Assembly (NCBI GenBank): GCA_900545265.1
Contig: UQYI01000013.1
Span: 4,601-68,600 of the forward strand
Length of the DNA stretch: 64,000 nt
Direction: 5' to 3'
Origin: an uncultured Eubacteriales bacterium
Lineage (GTDB): Bacteria; Bacillota; Clostridia; Christensenellales; CAG-138
Below, in pieces: positions 50,919 to 60,345 of the stretch (within the stretch, counting starts at the first letter, position 1; the number at the start of each line of letters is the position of its first letter). The translations under genes and the position numbers were made by a program. The notes beneath the pieces were generated by a model, which saw only the letters and a list, made by a program, of their open reading frames with translations, ran no database searches and was not told the DNA's origin.

Positions 50919-52385
50919 ATGAAAAAAAGTTCTTATTTTGTCTGGATATGCCTTTTGCTTCTTCTGCTGCCGCTCTATACAGCGCAGGCCAGAACGGATA
51001 CAGGCAACACACCTGCCAACATTACGGGACTGTGTACGCTTACATCTTCTTCCCGTTCCTCCTGGCAGGAGAGGCTGCTGGATGAAGATACCGAAACGCA
51101 TCAGGATTTCAAAGCGGGTGGGTTCCTGCAGGCGGAGTGGGAAGCTGATGTTTCTGCTGCCTATATGTATGTAGAATGGGATTGGGTACCACAGGAATTG
51201 ACTGTATTGTATCTGGACGCAAGCGGACAGGAACTGGCGCGCGCACAAGGGGATGGTGTGTGTCTGAATGAGGTATACATGTTCCCGGAGGGTACCCGCT
51301 GCATCCGGCTGGAGTTTGGCCAGGCGGTCAGAGCTTCCACTCTGGCTGTATATGCACCGTGCAATTTGCCATACAATTATCATCCCTGGGAAGGTGGTTC
51401 AGATAAGCTGGACTATCTGATCGTTGCCATGCATCCGGACGACGACACGCTCTTTATGGGAGGAGTGGCCGCCACTCTTTCAGATCAGGGATACCGGGGA
51501 ACCATTGCCTATATGGCTACCCGCGTGCGTCGGCGCTGCAACGAAGCACTGAATGGAGCCTATTTGATGGGCATTCGAAAAATGCCTGTTTTAGCCGGGT
51601 TTCCGGATATTCCAAGAGATTATGAAAAAAAACTGCAGCACACATTTAAAGAGCAGAGCATTGTTCGCTATCTTGTGGGTTTGTTTCGCCAGTACAAGCC
51701 GGAAGTGGTTTTCAGTCATGACGTGAATGGGGAATATGGCCACTGGCAGCATAAGCGTCTTTCTGCCGCTGTGCAAAAGGCGGTGGAAAAGGTCAGTGAT
51801 CCAACCTTTGATCCTGAATCCGCAGAAAAGTATGGGGCCTGGACAGTAAAAAAGTGTTACCTGCACCTGTATCCGGAAAACACAATTCACATCGATATGG
51901 AAGTGCCTCTTGCTTCCTTTGAAGGAAAAACGGCTCATGCGGTAGCGCAAAAGGCATTTTTGGAGCATGTGTCTCAGCAAAATGGAAATCACAGCTGTTC
52001 CAATCAGGGCGTATATAGTCTGGAAGATTTTGGCCTGTACTATACTGCTGTGGGCGCGGATACAAAGAAAGACAGCTTTTTCGAAAATATAGATCCCGGT
52101 TTGCTGAGTAATTATCCGGTCCAGACACCGGTACCAACTGCAACGCCGGAACCCATGCCGGAATTTACTCCGAACCCAACCGAGACGCCTTCGCCCATAC
52201 CAACGGAAGTTCCAGTAGAAAAGACGGAAAAACCGATTTTCTCTACGTCACAGATCGTAGCAGAACCGGTTGCACAAGGCACCAATGGAGGAGCGGATCC
52301 TATCCATATCATACTGCTTGTGGGCGCATTGCTGATGCTGGTAGGGGGGATCGCAATAGTGATTCTTTTGCAGAAAAGAAAGTGA
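50919..52385 (+). CDS. Secreted PIG-L family deacetylase
   Basis: A 488-residue protein: signal peptide (KKSSYFVWICLLLLLLPLYTAQA), an N-terminal beta-sandwich (about 30-150), then a PIG-L/LmbE deacetylase domain with VAMHPDDDTLFMGG (metal site, about residues 168-181) and the histidine motif FSHDVNGEYGHWQHK. A Pro/Thr-rich linker (TPVPTATPEPMPEF type) leads to a C-terminal membrane helix with a basic tail. It probably deacetylates N-acetyl sugars at the cell surface. There is no ribosome site upstream and the promoter abuts the ATG, implying leaderless translation. Confidence 0.88.
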   Translation: MKKSSYFVWICLLLLLLPLYTAQARTDTGNTPANITGLCTLTSSSRSSWQERLLDEDTETHQDFKAGGFLQAEWEADVSAAYMYVEWDWVPQELTVLYLDASGQELARAQGDGVCLNEVYMFPEGTRCIRLEFGQAVRASTLAVYAPCNLPYNYHPWEGGSDKLDYLIVAMHPDDDTLFMGGVAATLSDQGYRGTIAYMATRVRRRCNEALNGAYLMGIRKMPVLAGFPDIPRDYEKKLQHTFKEQSIVRYLVGLFRQYKPEVVFSHDVNGEYGHWQHKRLSAAVQKAVEKVSDPTFDPESAEKYGAWTVKKCYLHLYPENTIHIDMEVPLASFEGKTAHAVAQKAFLEHVSQQNGNHSCSNQGVYSLEDFGLYYTAVGADTKKDSFFENIDPGLLSNYPVQTPVPTATPEPMPEFTPNPTETPSPIPTEVPVEKTEKPIFSTSQIVAEPVAQGTNGGADPIHIILLVGALLMLVGGIAIVILLQKRK

Positions 52386-52394
52386 GAAAAATAG

Positions 52395-53609
52395 GTGAAA
52401 AAAATAATTCCTGCCGTATTCGTGTTGTGTCTGTTGATGGTGCTTGCCGGTTGTGAGAAAAGCAGGGTATCGGACCAGCCGGTCATAGAAGAAGTTATAG
52501 TAAATGCACAGAGTACTGTTTCGACGGAAACATATGCGCCCACGTTTCTCCCTGCAACGCCGACCCCTACGGAAGCTGCGTCGCCTACGCCGGAGCCCTT
52601 TGTGTGCATCGGAGGAGAGCAAGTCGTACTCAGTACGGAAGCCGTTGTCTTGACAGACCCATCGGAACTCCCCTTGCTGGAGAAATTCTCATCTTTGATC
52701 CAGGTGGATACCAGCGCCTTTATTTTGGAAATGGAGGAGTTTCTTTCTCTGCGGAAAAGCTATTCACAGGCACATTTTATCAGCCGCATACTCCTTTACG
52801 GGCAGGAGGTAGGGCCTGAAACAGAATATCTGGATATTCACGGCGTAAAAATAGAATCGCCTGCGGAACTGCTGGCAGTTTTGGACTGCTTTCCGAACCT
52901 TACTAAAGCGGATATGCGTGGCTGCGGTCTTTCCAACGACCAGATGGAAACGCTTGTCAATGCTTATCCGCAGATAAAGTTCGTGTGGGAAGTAAAGATG
53001 GGCACACATACACTCCGCACGGATGCGGTAGGATTCTCCACAAAAAATCCGGGAAAATATATCGGCCCCAACTCATCTGAAGAATACGCAAAAAAGGTTA
53101 AAAACTGCGTCCGTCTGGAGGATGAAGATATAGAGGTCCTCAAATACTGCACAGATCTGGTGGCTCTGGATCTGGGACATAACTATATTTCCGATATCTC
53201 TGTGCTTCGTTATCTGCCCAAACTGCAGATACTCATACTGGCAGACAATAAGCTGACGGATATATCCGTGTTCAGGGAATTGCCGGAGCTGGTATATGTG
53301 GAATTTTTTATGAACGATGTGACGGATATTACACCCCTGGAAGGACATGACAAACTGCTGGATCTGAACTTCTGCAATAACAATGTCAGCGATCTGAGCA
53401 TTCTTGAAAGCCTTTCACAACTGGAACGGGTATGGTGCGCCGGAAATGCATTTACCCGAAGCGAAGGAAAGGCACTTCAGCAGGCATTGCCGGATGCAAA
53501 AGTAAATTATTCCGCCCGGGATGATACGGCGGATGGCTGGCGGGAACATCCCCGTTATAAATGGATGCGGGAATATTTTGCTTCTAACAGTAAATATAAC
53601 CCGGCATAA
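52395..53609 (+). CDS. Leucine-rich repeat lipoprotein
   Basis: A 404-residue lipoprotein starting at GTG 52395 (signal MKKIIPAVFVLCLLMVLAGC, lipobox LAGC). After a Thr/Pro-rich spacer comes a domain with FILEMEEFLSLRKSYSQAHF, then several LRR units of the internalin type: LVALDLGHNYISDISVLRYLPKLQILILADNKLTDISVF and following. It is on the same strand 9 bases after the PIG-L gene and probably in the same transcript. Surface binding role likely; ligand unknown. Confidence 0.87.
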   Translation: MKKIIPAVFVLCLLMVLAGCEKSRVSDQPVIEEVIVNAQSTVSTETYAPTFLPATPTPTEAASPTPEPFVCIGGEQVVLSTEAVVLTDPSELPLLEKFSSLIQVDTSAFILEMEEFLSLRKSYSQAHFISRILLYGQEVGPETEYLDIHGVKIESPAELLAVLDCFPNLTKADMRGCGLSNDQMETLVNAYPQIKFVWEVKMGTHTLRTDAVGFSTKNPGKYIGPNSSEEYAKKVKNCVRLEDEDIEVLKYCTDLVALDLGHNYISDISVLRYLPKLQILILADNKLTDISVFRELPELVYVEFFMNDVTDITPLEGHDKLLDLNFCNNNVSDLSILESLSQLERVWCAGNAFTRSEGKALQQALPDAKVNYSARDDTADGWREHPRYKWMREYFASNSKYNPA

Positions 53610-53615
53610 AGCAAA

Positions 53616-53642
53616 GGAACCGAGTTGTTCGGTTCTTTTTTC
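53616..53642 (+). terminator. Terminator after LRR lipoprotein
   Basis: GAACCGA-GTTG-TTCGGTTC stem followed by TTTTTTCG. Confidence 0.92.
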
Positions 53643-53654
53643 GCATAATATTGG

Positions 53655-54479
53655 TTAGCTCCTTGCCCGCAGTTCCCAAAAGGCCACGGCACTGGCAGCC
53701 GCTACATTCAAAGAATCTACACCGTGCGCCATGGGGATGCGTACCGTATAGGTGCATCCGTCTATGGTTTCGTCTTTGAGTCCGTCGCCTTCCGCCCCCA
53801 GAAGCAGAGCCAGTTTTTTCTCCTTATACAGCAAAGGATCCCCCAGAGATAAGGAATCTTCCCGCAGGGCCAGGGCGGCCGTAGCAAAACCGATCTTTCT
53901 CAGCGTCGAAAGAGTCAGGGTCGGCCAATCTTCAGCGGAAATATATGTCCACGGAATATGAAAAACCGTCCCCATGCTTACACGCACTGCGCGCCGGTTC
54001 AATGGATCACAGCAGGTGGAGGTCAGCAGAATCCCATCCATGTTCAAAGCGGCGGCAGAACGAAATATAGCGCCTATATTCGTAGCATCCACCACTCCTT
54101 CCAGAATGGCAATACGGCGGGCATTTTTACATACGCTGTTCACGGGGGGCAGTGTGGGGCGTTCCATGGCACAAAGGATCCCCCGGGTAAGCGTATAACC
54201 AGTGAGCGCAGAAAGTACCTCCCGTTGTCCCGTATACACGGGGATTTGAGGCCATGCTTCCAGCAGAGATTTTGCCTGGCCTTCCAGATGTTTTCTTTCC
54301 ATTAGAAAAGAAACAGGGCGGCAGCCCGCCGCCAGGGCGCTGCGGATGACCTTCAGACTTTCTGCAATGAAAATACCTTTCTGCGGCTCCAGCCGATTCC
54401 GCAGCTGATTTTCTGTAAGCCTGGCATATGTGTCCAGAGCCGGCAAGGAAAGATCCGTTATTTCTATGATCTGCGACAT
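53655..54479 (-). CDS. TrmH/SpoU family RNA 2'-O-methyltransferase
   Basis: A 274-residue SPOUT methyltransferase. Motif 1 EGVVDATNIGAIFRSAAAL (about residues 142-160), motif 2 LALLLGAEGDGL (about 223-234) and motif 3 IPMAHGVDSLNVAAASAVAFWEL (about 247-269). The N-terminal L30e-like substrate domain starts with YARLTENQLRN. It methylates a ribose in tRNA or rRNA; which one is not evident. The gene is single, convergent with the LRR lipoprotein. Confidence 0.92.
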   Translation of the reverse strand: MSQIIEITDLSLPALDTYARLTENQLRNRLEPQKGIFIAESLKVIRSALAAGCRPVSFLMERKHLEGQAKSLLEAWPQIPVYTGQREVLSALTGYTLTRGILCAMERPTLPPVNSVCKNARRIAILEGVVDATNIGAIFRSAAALNMDGILLTSTCCDPLNRRAVRVSMGTVFHIPWTYISAEDWPTLTLSTLRKIGFATAALALREDSLSLGDPLLYKEKKLALLLGAEGDGLKDETIDGCTYTVRIPMAHGVDSLNVAAASAVAFWELRARS

Positions 54480-54670
54480 GAGAGATCAACCTCACATTTT
54501 TTCTTCATTATAGGCCGGGAAGCATTGACTGTCAAACATGGACGGTACACCGTCCCATTGGAGATGTCATAGAATTGCAAATTCCAGGTTAATTCATGCA
54601 GCACTTTCTTGACGGCATCTGGTATGAACAGGTAATATAATGATATCATTAAAAGGAGCTTTATTTCGTC

Positions 54671-56224
54671 GTGCAGCAGAAGAAAAAACACATCGTCATC
54701 ATCGGAGCAGGACCGGCCGGCCTGACCGCGGCACTGGAACTGATCCGTAAAGAATATGCTGTGACCGTATTGGAAGCGACCGACCGGATCGGCGGTATTT
54801 CTCAAACCGTTCGTTACGGCGGAAACCGCATGGACATCGGTGGCCACCGTTTTTTCACCAAGGACGAAGAGGTTAATGCCTGGTGGCAGCAGATGCTGCC
54901 ATTGCAGGGGGCTCCGGCCTGGGATGATCTGCGTACGGGGGCGCAGAAGGAATTTGCTCCTGACGGACCGGACCCGGAAAGGTGCGATACGGTTATGCTT
55001 CTTCGGGATCGTGTGTCCCGGATATACTTCAAGCATCATTTCTTTGATTATCCTGTATCGCTTAAATGGTCCACCATCCGCAATATGGGTTTTGTAACCA
55101 CCATGCGGGCAGGATTCAGCTACCTGTATGCCTGTATTCATAAGCTGCCGGAAACTTCTTTGGAGAATTTTTATGTGAACCGTTTCGGCAGGGTGCTGTA
55201 TTCCATGTTTTTTGAAAGCTACACGGAAAAGCTATGGGGCCGTCATCCACGGGATATCTCTGCGGATTGGGGGGCACAGCGGGTCAAAGGTCTGTCCATT
55301 CGTGCTATATTCAAAGACATTTTCCGCAAACTTTTTCATACCGGCGGTCAGGTGGAAACTTCCCTCATTGAACAGTTCCACTATCCCAAGTTCGGTCCCG
55401 GGCAACTGTGGGAACTCGTGGCGGATAAGGCGCGGGAAGCGGGGGCAGAGATTCGAATGGAATGCCCCGTTGTATCCCTGAAGCAGAGGGATGGCAGGAT
55501 CTGCGCCGTAACGATCCGTACGGAGACAGGGGAAGAGGAGATAAACGGAGATGTTTTTCTTTCTTCCATGCCGGTCAGGGATCTGCTGGCGCATTTGGAA
55601 GGCGAAACGATCCCCAATTCCGTGGCAGAAGCTGCTGCGGCTCTTCCGTATCGTGATTTTGTGACGGTAGGTCTGCTGCTTAAAGAACTGAAAATACAAA
55701 ATAACACCAAACGCCGCACTGTCGGCAACCGGATCCCCGACTGCTGGATATATGTACAGGATAAGGGGGTTAAACTGGGAAGGGTGCAGCTGTTCAACAA
55801 CTGGTCCCCCTACATGGTGCAAAACCCTCAAGACACGGTTTGGGCTGGATTGGAATACTTCTGCACTGAGGGGGATGACATGTGGTGTATGTCCGATGCA
55901 CAATGGAGGCAGCTGGCAGAGAAGGAATTAACGGATATTGGCCTTATTCAACCGGGCGCGGTACTGGATGGGCATGTTGAACGGATAAAAAAAGCCTATC
56001 CGGCTTATTTCGACGGGTATGCACATATGGGTGAGATCACAGCGTATCTCAATTCCGTAGAGAACCTTTACTGCATCGGGCGCAACGGCCAGCACCGCTA
56101 CAACAACATGGATCATTCCATGGCTACGGCATTTGCCGCGGTTCGGGCAATAGAGGGGGAGGGCAACAAAGAGGCTCTCTGGCAGGTGAATACGGAACAA
56201 AGTTACCACGAAAGCAAAGCGTAA
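54671..56224 (+). CDS. FAD/NAD(P)-dependent oxidoreductase (amine oxidase / UDP-galactopyranose mutase-like)
   Basis: A 517-residue flavoprotein starting at GTG 54671. Dinucleotide motif [17 protein letters not shown] (about residues 9-25) then E-A-x-D-R-I-G-G; later [16 protein letters not shown]. The C-terminal FAD contact is in [26 protein letters not shown]. Overall layout is of the protoporphyrinogen/phytoene oxidase and UDP-galactopyranose mutase group. It may act on a sugar nucleotide or lipid; nothing nearby decides this. AAGGAG lies about 13 bases before the GTG, longer than usual. Confidence 0.85.
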   Translation: MQQKKKHIVIIGAGPAGLTAALELIRKEYAVTVLEATDRIGGISQTVRYGGNRMDIGGHRFFTKDEEVNAWWQQMLPLQGAPAWDDLRTGAQKEFAPDGPDPERCDTVMLLRDRVSRIYFKHHFFDYPVSLKWSTIRNMGFVTTMRAGFSYLYACIHKLPETSLENFYVNRFGRVLYSMFFESYTEKLWGRHPRDISADWGAQRVKGLSIRAIFKDIFRKLFHTGGQVETSLIEQFHYPKFGPGQLWELVADKAREAGAEIRMECPVVSLKQRDGRICAVTIRTETGEEEINGDVFLSSMPVRDLLAHLEGETIPNSVAEAAAALPYRDFVTVGLLLKELKIQNNTKRRTVGNRIPDCWIYVQDKGVKLGRVQLFNNWSPYMVQNPQDTVWAGLEYFCTEGDDMWCMSDAQWRQLAEKELTDIGLIQPGAVLDGHVERIKKAYPAYFDGYAHMGEITAYLNSVENLYCIGRNGQHRYNNMDHSMATAFAAVRAIEGEGNKEALWQVNTEQSYHESKA

Positions 56225-56255
56225 GCACGGTATGCCGGAAAGTTCTCCTGCACTC

Positions 56256-56284
56256 TTGCAAAAATCGGGCCAAAACGATACAAT
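56256..56284 (+). promoter_or_regulatory. Promoter of the small P-loop protein gene
   Basis: -35 TTGCAA (56256-56261), 17-base spacer, -10 TACAAT (56279-56284). Confidence 0.75.
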
Positions 56285-56318
56285 AGAATCAGCATAAGCA
56301 AGCAAGGAGGATTTTGCA

Positions 56319-56732
56319 TTGATCCAAATCATTCATGGGGAGAAAGGCACCGGCAAGACCAAGAAAATCATTGCCATGGCCAATTCCGTATCCGAGAGCA
56401 TTAAGGGAAGCACCGTCTTTATGGATGACGATACCAGTTACATGTATGACCTCGGGTATAGTATCCGCTTTGTGAATGTCACGGAATTTGATATTGACAA
56501 TCCCGATCAGTTTCTGGGCTTCGTAGCCGGCATGGCTGCTTCTGATTACGATTTGGAATATGTATTCGTGGACCGCTTTTTAAAGATCATCGGCCGCCCG
56601 TTGGATGCGCTGGAAGAGTTCTTTGGCAGGCTGGATCGCTTTACGGCTGCACATAAGCTTATTGTGGTTCTTTCCGTCAGCGAAGGGACGGAGCAGCTGC
56701 CTGAATTTATGAAGCCTTACGTTGTGGAGTAA
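56319..56732 (+). CDS. Small P-loop NTPase-like protein
   Basis: A 137-residue protein starting at TTG 56319, eight bases after AAGGAGG. The Walker A loop HGEKGTGKTKKI is at residues 6-17; YVFVDRFL around residue 82 could be a Walker B strand (acid after hydrophobics). No signature or lid domain follows, so it is a minimal nucleotide-binding fold. I have no name for it; similar short ATP-binding proteins occur alone in Clostridia. Own promoter; the protease gene follows. Confidence 0.82.
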   Translation: MIQIIHGEKGTGKTKKIIAMANSVSESIKGSTVFMDDDTSYMYDLGYSIRFVNVTEFDIDNPDQFLGFVAGMAASDYDLEYVFVDRFLKIIGRPLDALEEFFGRLDRFTAAHKLIVVLSVSEGTEQLPEFMKPYVVE

Positions 56733-56796
56733 ACTGAGAGCAAACGGTCTGGGGGAGTTGTACAAGCTCCCCTTTTGCCATAAATGAGAAGGTAGT

Positions 56797-58032
56797 ATGG
56801 AAGAAGAAAAGAAATTGGAACAGCCGTATCAGAAACCGGAACAAATTAAGAATACTCCTTCCGGACACACTGGGAAGGGACTGTGCGTTGCACTGTGCAT
56901 TGTCTTCTTGGCACTGGGTTTTCTGCTGTCAAGTCTTTATTATGAGCATCGTTATAAAGACCTCAGCCCGCTGGCAGAGGCCATGGATGTGGTGCGCAAA
57001 AACTTTTATTACTACGATGAGCAGACCGAAAGCGATGCCATTACTGGCGCGCTTAAGGGGTTAGCCGCTTATCTGGAAGATAATTATGCCGAGTACTATA
57101 CCCCGGAAGAGTATGAAGAACTGCTCACCAGTAATTCCGGCAACTACATAGGTCTGGGGGTCAACGCGGTAGAGAAAGGAGTCGGGCAGCTGTACATATC
57201 CGAAGTTTTCCCGGACACGCCTGCAGAAGAAGCTGGACTGCTGGCCGGAGACAGGTTTATTTCCGCCAATGGGTATAGTGCAGATAATCTGAAGCTGGAA
57301 GCATTTTTGGATTTTATTACGCATGAAGAAGGGGATACCAACGTGATCGTGGTGGAGCGTGACGGTCAGCAGCTCACCTTTTCCATGGTCATGCGGGAGG
57401 TTTATTCTCCTTATGTGCAGTATCGTATGCTGGAGGACGGCATTGGATACATATATATAAAGGGCTTCCACGGTAAAGTGGTAAAAGAAACACAGGATGC
57501 ATTGGATGCACTGATGGAACAGGGCATGGAAAAACTGGTGCTGGATGTACGGGATAATCTGGGTGGCTCTCTGTATGATGTAACGGATATTGCAGGAATG
57601 TTTTTGCCGGAGGGCAGTATAATCACCACCATTCGCAGCCGGACAAGCGAAGACTATTCCTATAAGACCAAGAAAGAAGGAATCCATGTGCCCATAGCCT
57701 TGCTGGTCAACGGCCATTCTGCTTCTGCCAGTGAATTATTGGCCGGTGCGTTGAAAGATTACAGCGCGGCAGAACTTTTCGGAAAGACCACATTTGGAAA
57801 GGGCATTGTGCAGACATTCTTTGGCCTCCAGCGGGGACGGAATGGTACCATGAAGTTCACTACTGATGCTTATTATACACCCAGCGGCGTATGCATTCAG
57901 GGGGAGGGCATCACGCCGGATCATGAGGTAGATCTGCCGGAGGATCTGACGTATTATTCCATATACACCATCCCTTACGAGCAGGATACGCAGCTTCAGG
58001 CAGCTGTAAACTACCTTAAAGAAAGCAAATGA
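56797..58032 (+). CDS. S41 family C-terminal processing peptidase
   Basis: A 411-residue membrane-anchored protease. One N-terminal helix (about residues 28-49), a PDZ domain (GLGVNAVEKGVGQLYISEVFPDTPAEEAGLLAGD) and the S41 catalytic domain with LVLDVRDNLGGSL, the nucleophile Ser in HSASASELLAGALKD and Lys in GKTTFGKGIVQ. This is the CtpA/CtpB type, which cuts proteins near their C-termini outside the membrane; in sporulating bacteria relatives act in sigma-K signalling. A terminator follows. Confidence 0.93.
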   Translation: MEEEKKLEQPYQKPEQIKNTPSGHTGKGLCVALCIVFLALGFLLSSLYYEHRYKDLSPLAEAMDVVRKNFYYYDEQTESDAITGALKGLAAYLEDNYAEYYTPEEYEELLTSNSGNYIGLGVNAVEKGVGQLYISEVFPDTPAEEAGLLAGDRFISANGYSADNLKLEAFLDFITHEEGDTNVIVVERDGQQLTFSMVMREVYSPYVQYRMLEDGIGYIYIKGFHGKVVKETQDALDALMEQGMEKLVLDVRDNLGGSLYDVTDIAGMFLPEGSIITTIRSRTSEDYSYKTKKEGIHVPIALLVNGHSASASELLAGALKDYSAAELFGKTTFGKGIVQTFFGLQRGRNGTMKFTTDAYYTPSGVCIQGEGITPDHEVDLPEDLTYYSIYTIPYEQDTQLQAAVNYLKESK

Positions 58033-58035
58033 TCA

Positions 58036-58063
58036 TTTTCCCGGAGCGGGAAAACAGTTTTTT
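58036..58063 (+). terminator. Terminator after S41 peptidase gene
   Basis: TTTTCCCG-GAG-CGGGAAAA stem followed by CAGTTTTTT. Confidence 0.9.
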
Positions 58064-58084
58064 CCATGCTCCGGGCAATTCTAT

Positions 58085-58113
58085 TTGACAGCATCGGGAA
58101 TTTATGATATGAT
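58085..58113 (+). promoter_or_regulatory. Promoter of the EF-G-like gene
   Basis: -35 TTGACA (58085-58090), 17-base spacer, -10 TATGAT (58108-58113). The leader contains a GGGAGA / TCTCCC hairpin (about 58142-58162). Confidence 0.85.
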
Positions 58114-58202
58114 GCTGAATGCTTAACATGGGAATGTATGGGGAGAAATCGCCTCTCTCCCATCTGAATATGCAGTAAAATAATCCGACAGGGGGAACAA
58201 GA

Positions 58203-60272
58203 ATGAAATACTATACCGCAGATTCCATCCGCAACGTAGGCATTTTCGGCCATGCTGGCGAGGGCAAGACCACTTTGGCAGAGGCCATGCTTTTTAATGC
58301 CGGACTTCTGGATCGTATCGGTAAGGTTGAAAACGGAACCACCGCTTCCGACTTTGATCCTGAAGAGATCAAGCGCAGCTGCTCCATCAACATGAGCGTG
58401 CTTCCTATCGAGTGGAAAGACACCAAGATCAACTTTATCGATGCTCCGGGTGGTTACGATTTCTATGGCGATGTAGCTTCCACCATGTTCCTCTGCGACA
58501 GCGCCATCATCGTGGTGGGCGCCGTTTCCGGCCCCGTGGTGGGTGCAGAAAAGGCTATGGCCATGTGCCATGAACAGCACAAGCCCCATATCATGGTCAT
58601 CAACCAGATGGATCGTGAAAACGCCAACTTCGAGAAGGTCATGGCTGACGTAAACGAAAAGTTCGGTCCCTCTGTGGTTCCTATTCAGCTCCCCATCATG
58701 CAGGGCAGTAATTTTGTAGGCTTTGTGGATATCGTTAACTCCGTGGCCTACAAATTCGGTCCCAAGGGTCTGGAAGAGATCGCTGTTCCCGGCAATCTGG
58801 AGAGCGAAGTGCAGGAGCTTTACGAAAAGCTTACCGAGGCTGCTGCCGAAACAGACGAGGTTCTTATGGAGAAGTTCTTCGAAGAGATGGAGCTCCCCAA
58901 GGAAGATATTCTGTATGGTTTGAGCAAGGGCGTGAAGGAAGGTTCCGTTACTCCCGTTGTGTGCGTGTCTGCTCTTAACAATACAGGCGTTAAGACTCTG
59001 GCCGATAATATCGTGCATTACCTTCCCTCTGCTGCAGAAGCAAAGCTTCCTGAAGCTACCAACGGTGAAGGTACGCCCATTGAATTGACCCGTGATGGCA
59101 AGATGGTGTGCCATGTGGCCAAGACCATCAACGACCAGTTTGGTAAGTATTCTATCGTTAAGGTCATGCGGGGGACGCTGGACATCTCTGTTGCTCCCTA
59201 TAATGTGAATGTCGAAAAGGCAGAAAAAGCCACCGCCCCTGTTCTCATGCGTGGCAAGAAGACCGTTGCGGTTGACAAGCTCAATGCAGGCGACATCGGT
59301 GCCCTGCCCAAGCTGCAGTATACTTCTACCAATGATACTCTCTGCGATCAGAGCGATATCGTCAAGATTAAGCCCATCGTGTTCCCTGCCGCCTGCATCA
59401 GCATGGCCATCAATGCCAAAAAGCAGGGAGAGGATGATAAAGTCATCTCCGGCTTGAATCGTATCCGTGAAGAAGATCCCACCATCACCATCGAAAAGAA
59501 CATCGAGACGGGTGATGTGCTGCTCTGCGGTTTGGGTGAAAAGCATTTGGACGTTGTCTGTGGTAAGCTGAAGAACAAGTTCAATGTGGAAGCTACTTTG
59601 ACCGAGCAGCGAATTCCTTATCGTGAGACCATTCGCGCCATGGCGGAAGCCGAAGGTAAGCATAAGAAGCAGACCGGCGGCAGCGGTCAGTTTGGTGTTG
59701 TCAACATTCGCTTTGAACCTGCAGATGAAGGCGTAGACTTTGAGTTCGTGGATGCTATTGTTGGCGGCGTTGTGCCTCGTGAGTACATTCCTGCTGTTGA
59801 AAAGGGTCTTCGTGAGGCTATGGTGCATGGCGTGTTGGCCGGTTATCCCATGATCGGTGTCAAGGCTACACTCTACTTCGGTAAGTACCATCCCGTGGAT
59901 TCCAAGGAAGTTGCATTCAAATCCGCTGCCCGCCTTGCATATAAGGCTGCTTGCGTGAAGGCTTCTCCCGCCCTTATTGAACCCATCTATGCTTATAATA
60001 TCTGGGTTCCCAACGATAACGTGGGTGATATCATCGGTGATTTGAACCGTCGCCGTGGCCGTATGTTGGGTATGAACCCTGTAGACGGTGGTACCGAGAT
60101 CTCTGCAGAAGCGCCTCTGGCTGAAATGACCAAGTATGCTACCGATCTGCTGGCCATGACTCAGGCTCGCGGCCACTTTGAATCTCACTTTGTCCGTTAT
60201 GAGGATGTTCCCGGTGATAAGGCCAAGAAGATCATCGAGGCAGCCAAGATCGAAGACGAAGACGAAGAGTAA
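58203..60272 (+). CDS. Elongation factor G-like translational GTPase
   Basis: A 689-residue protein with all EF-G domains. G1 is GHAGEGKTTL (residues about 16-25), but G3 is DAPGG instead of DTPGH and G4 is NQMD instead of NKxD, marking the diverged EF-G-like branch rather than the main fusA product. Codon use is strongly biased toward C/T-ending optimal codons, suggesting abundant expression, and the gene stands alone with a near-consensus promoter, not in the rpsL-rpsG operon. Exact role is not known. Confidence 0.9.
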   Translation: MKYYTADSIRNVGIFGHAGEGKTTLAEAMLFNAGLLDRIGKVENGTTASDFDPEEIKRSCSINMSVLPIEWKDTKINFIDAPGGYDFYGDVASTMFLCDSAIIVVGAVSGPVVGAEKAMAMCHEQHKPHIMVINQMDRENANFEKVMADVNEKFGPSVVPIQLPIMQGSNFVGFVDIVNSVAYKFGPKGLEEIAVPGNLESEVQELYEKLTEAAAETDEVLMEKFFEEMELPKEDILYGLSKGVKEGSVTPVVCVSALNNTGVKTLADNIVHYLPSAAEAKLPEATNGEGTPIELTRDGKMVCHVAKTINDQFGKYSIVKVMRGTLDISVAPYNVNVEKAEKATAPVLMRGKKTVAVDKLNAGDIGALPKLQYTSTNDTLCDQSDIVKIKPIVFPAACISMAINAKKQGEDDKVISGLNRIREEDPTITIEKNIETGDVLLCGLGEKHLDVVCGKLKNKFNVEATLTEQRIPYRETIRAMAEAEGKHKKQTGGSGQFGVVNIRFEPADEGVDFEFVDAIVGGVVPREYIPAVEKGLREAMVHGVLAGYPMIGVKATLYFGKYHPVDSKEVAFKSAARLAYKAACVKASPALIEPIYAYNIWVPNDNVGDIIGDLNRRRGRMLGMNPVDGGTEISAEAPLAEMTKYATDLLAMTQARGHFESHFVRYEDVPGDKAKKIIEAAKIEDEDEE

Positions 60273-60283
60273 TCTCAATCAAT

Positions 60284-60322
60284 CAAAAAGGGAGAGCAAT
60301 TTGCTCTCCCTTTTGTTTTGCA
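60284..60322 (+). terminator. Terminator after the EF-G-like gene
   Basis: AAAAGGGAGAGCAA / TTGCTCTCCCTTTT stem followed by GTTTTG. Confidence 0.93.
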
Positions 60323-60345
60323 CTATGGTGTAAAACTGAATATAG

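Noticed and set aside
58011..60278. Open frame of 755 codons on the minus strand
   Set aside because: Antisense to the EF-G-like gene, whose strong codon bias removes stop codons from the opposite strand.
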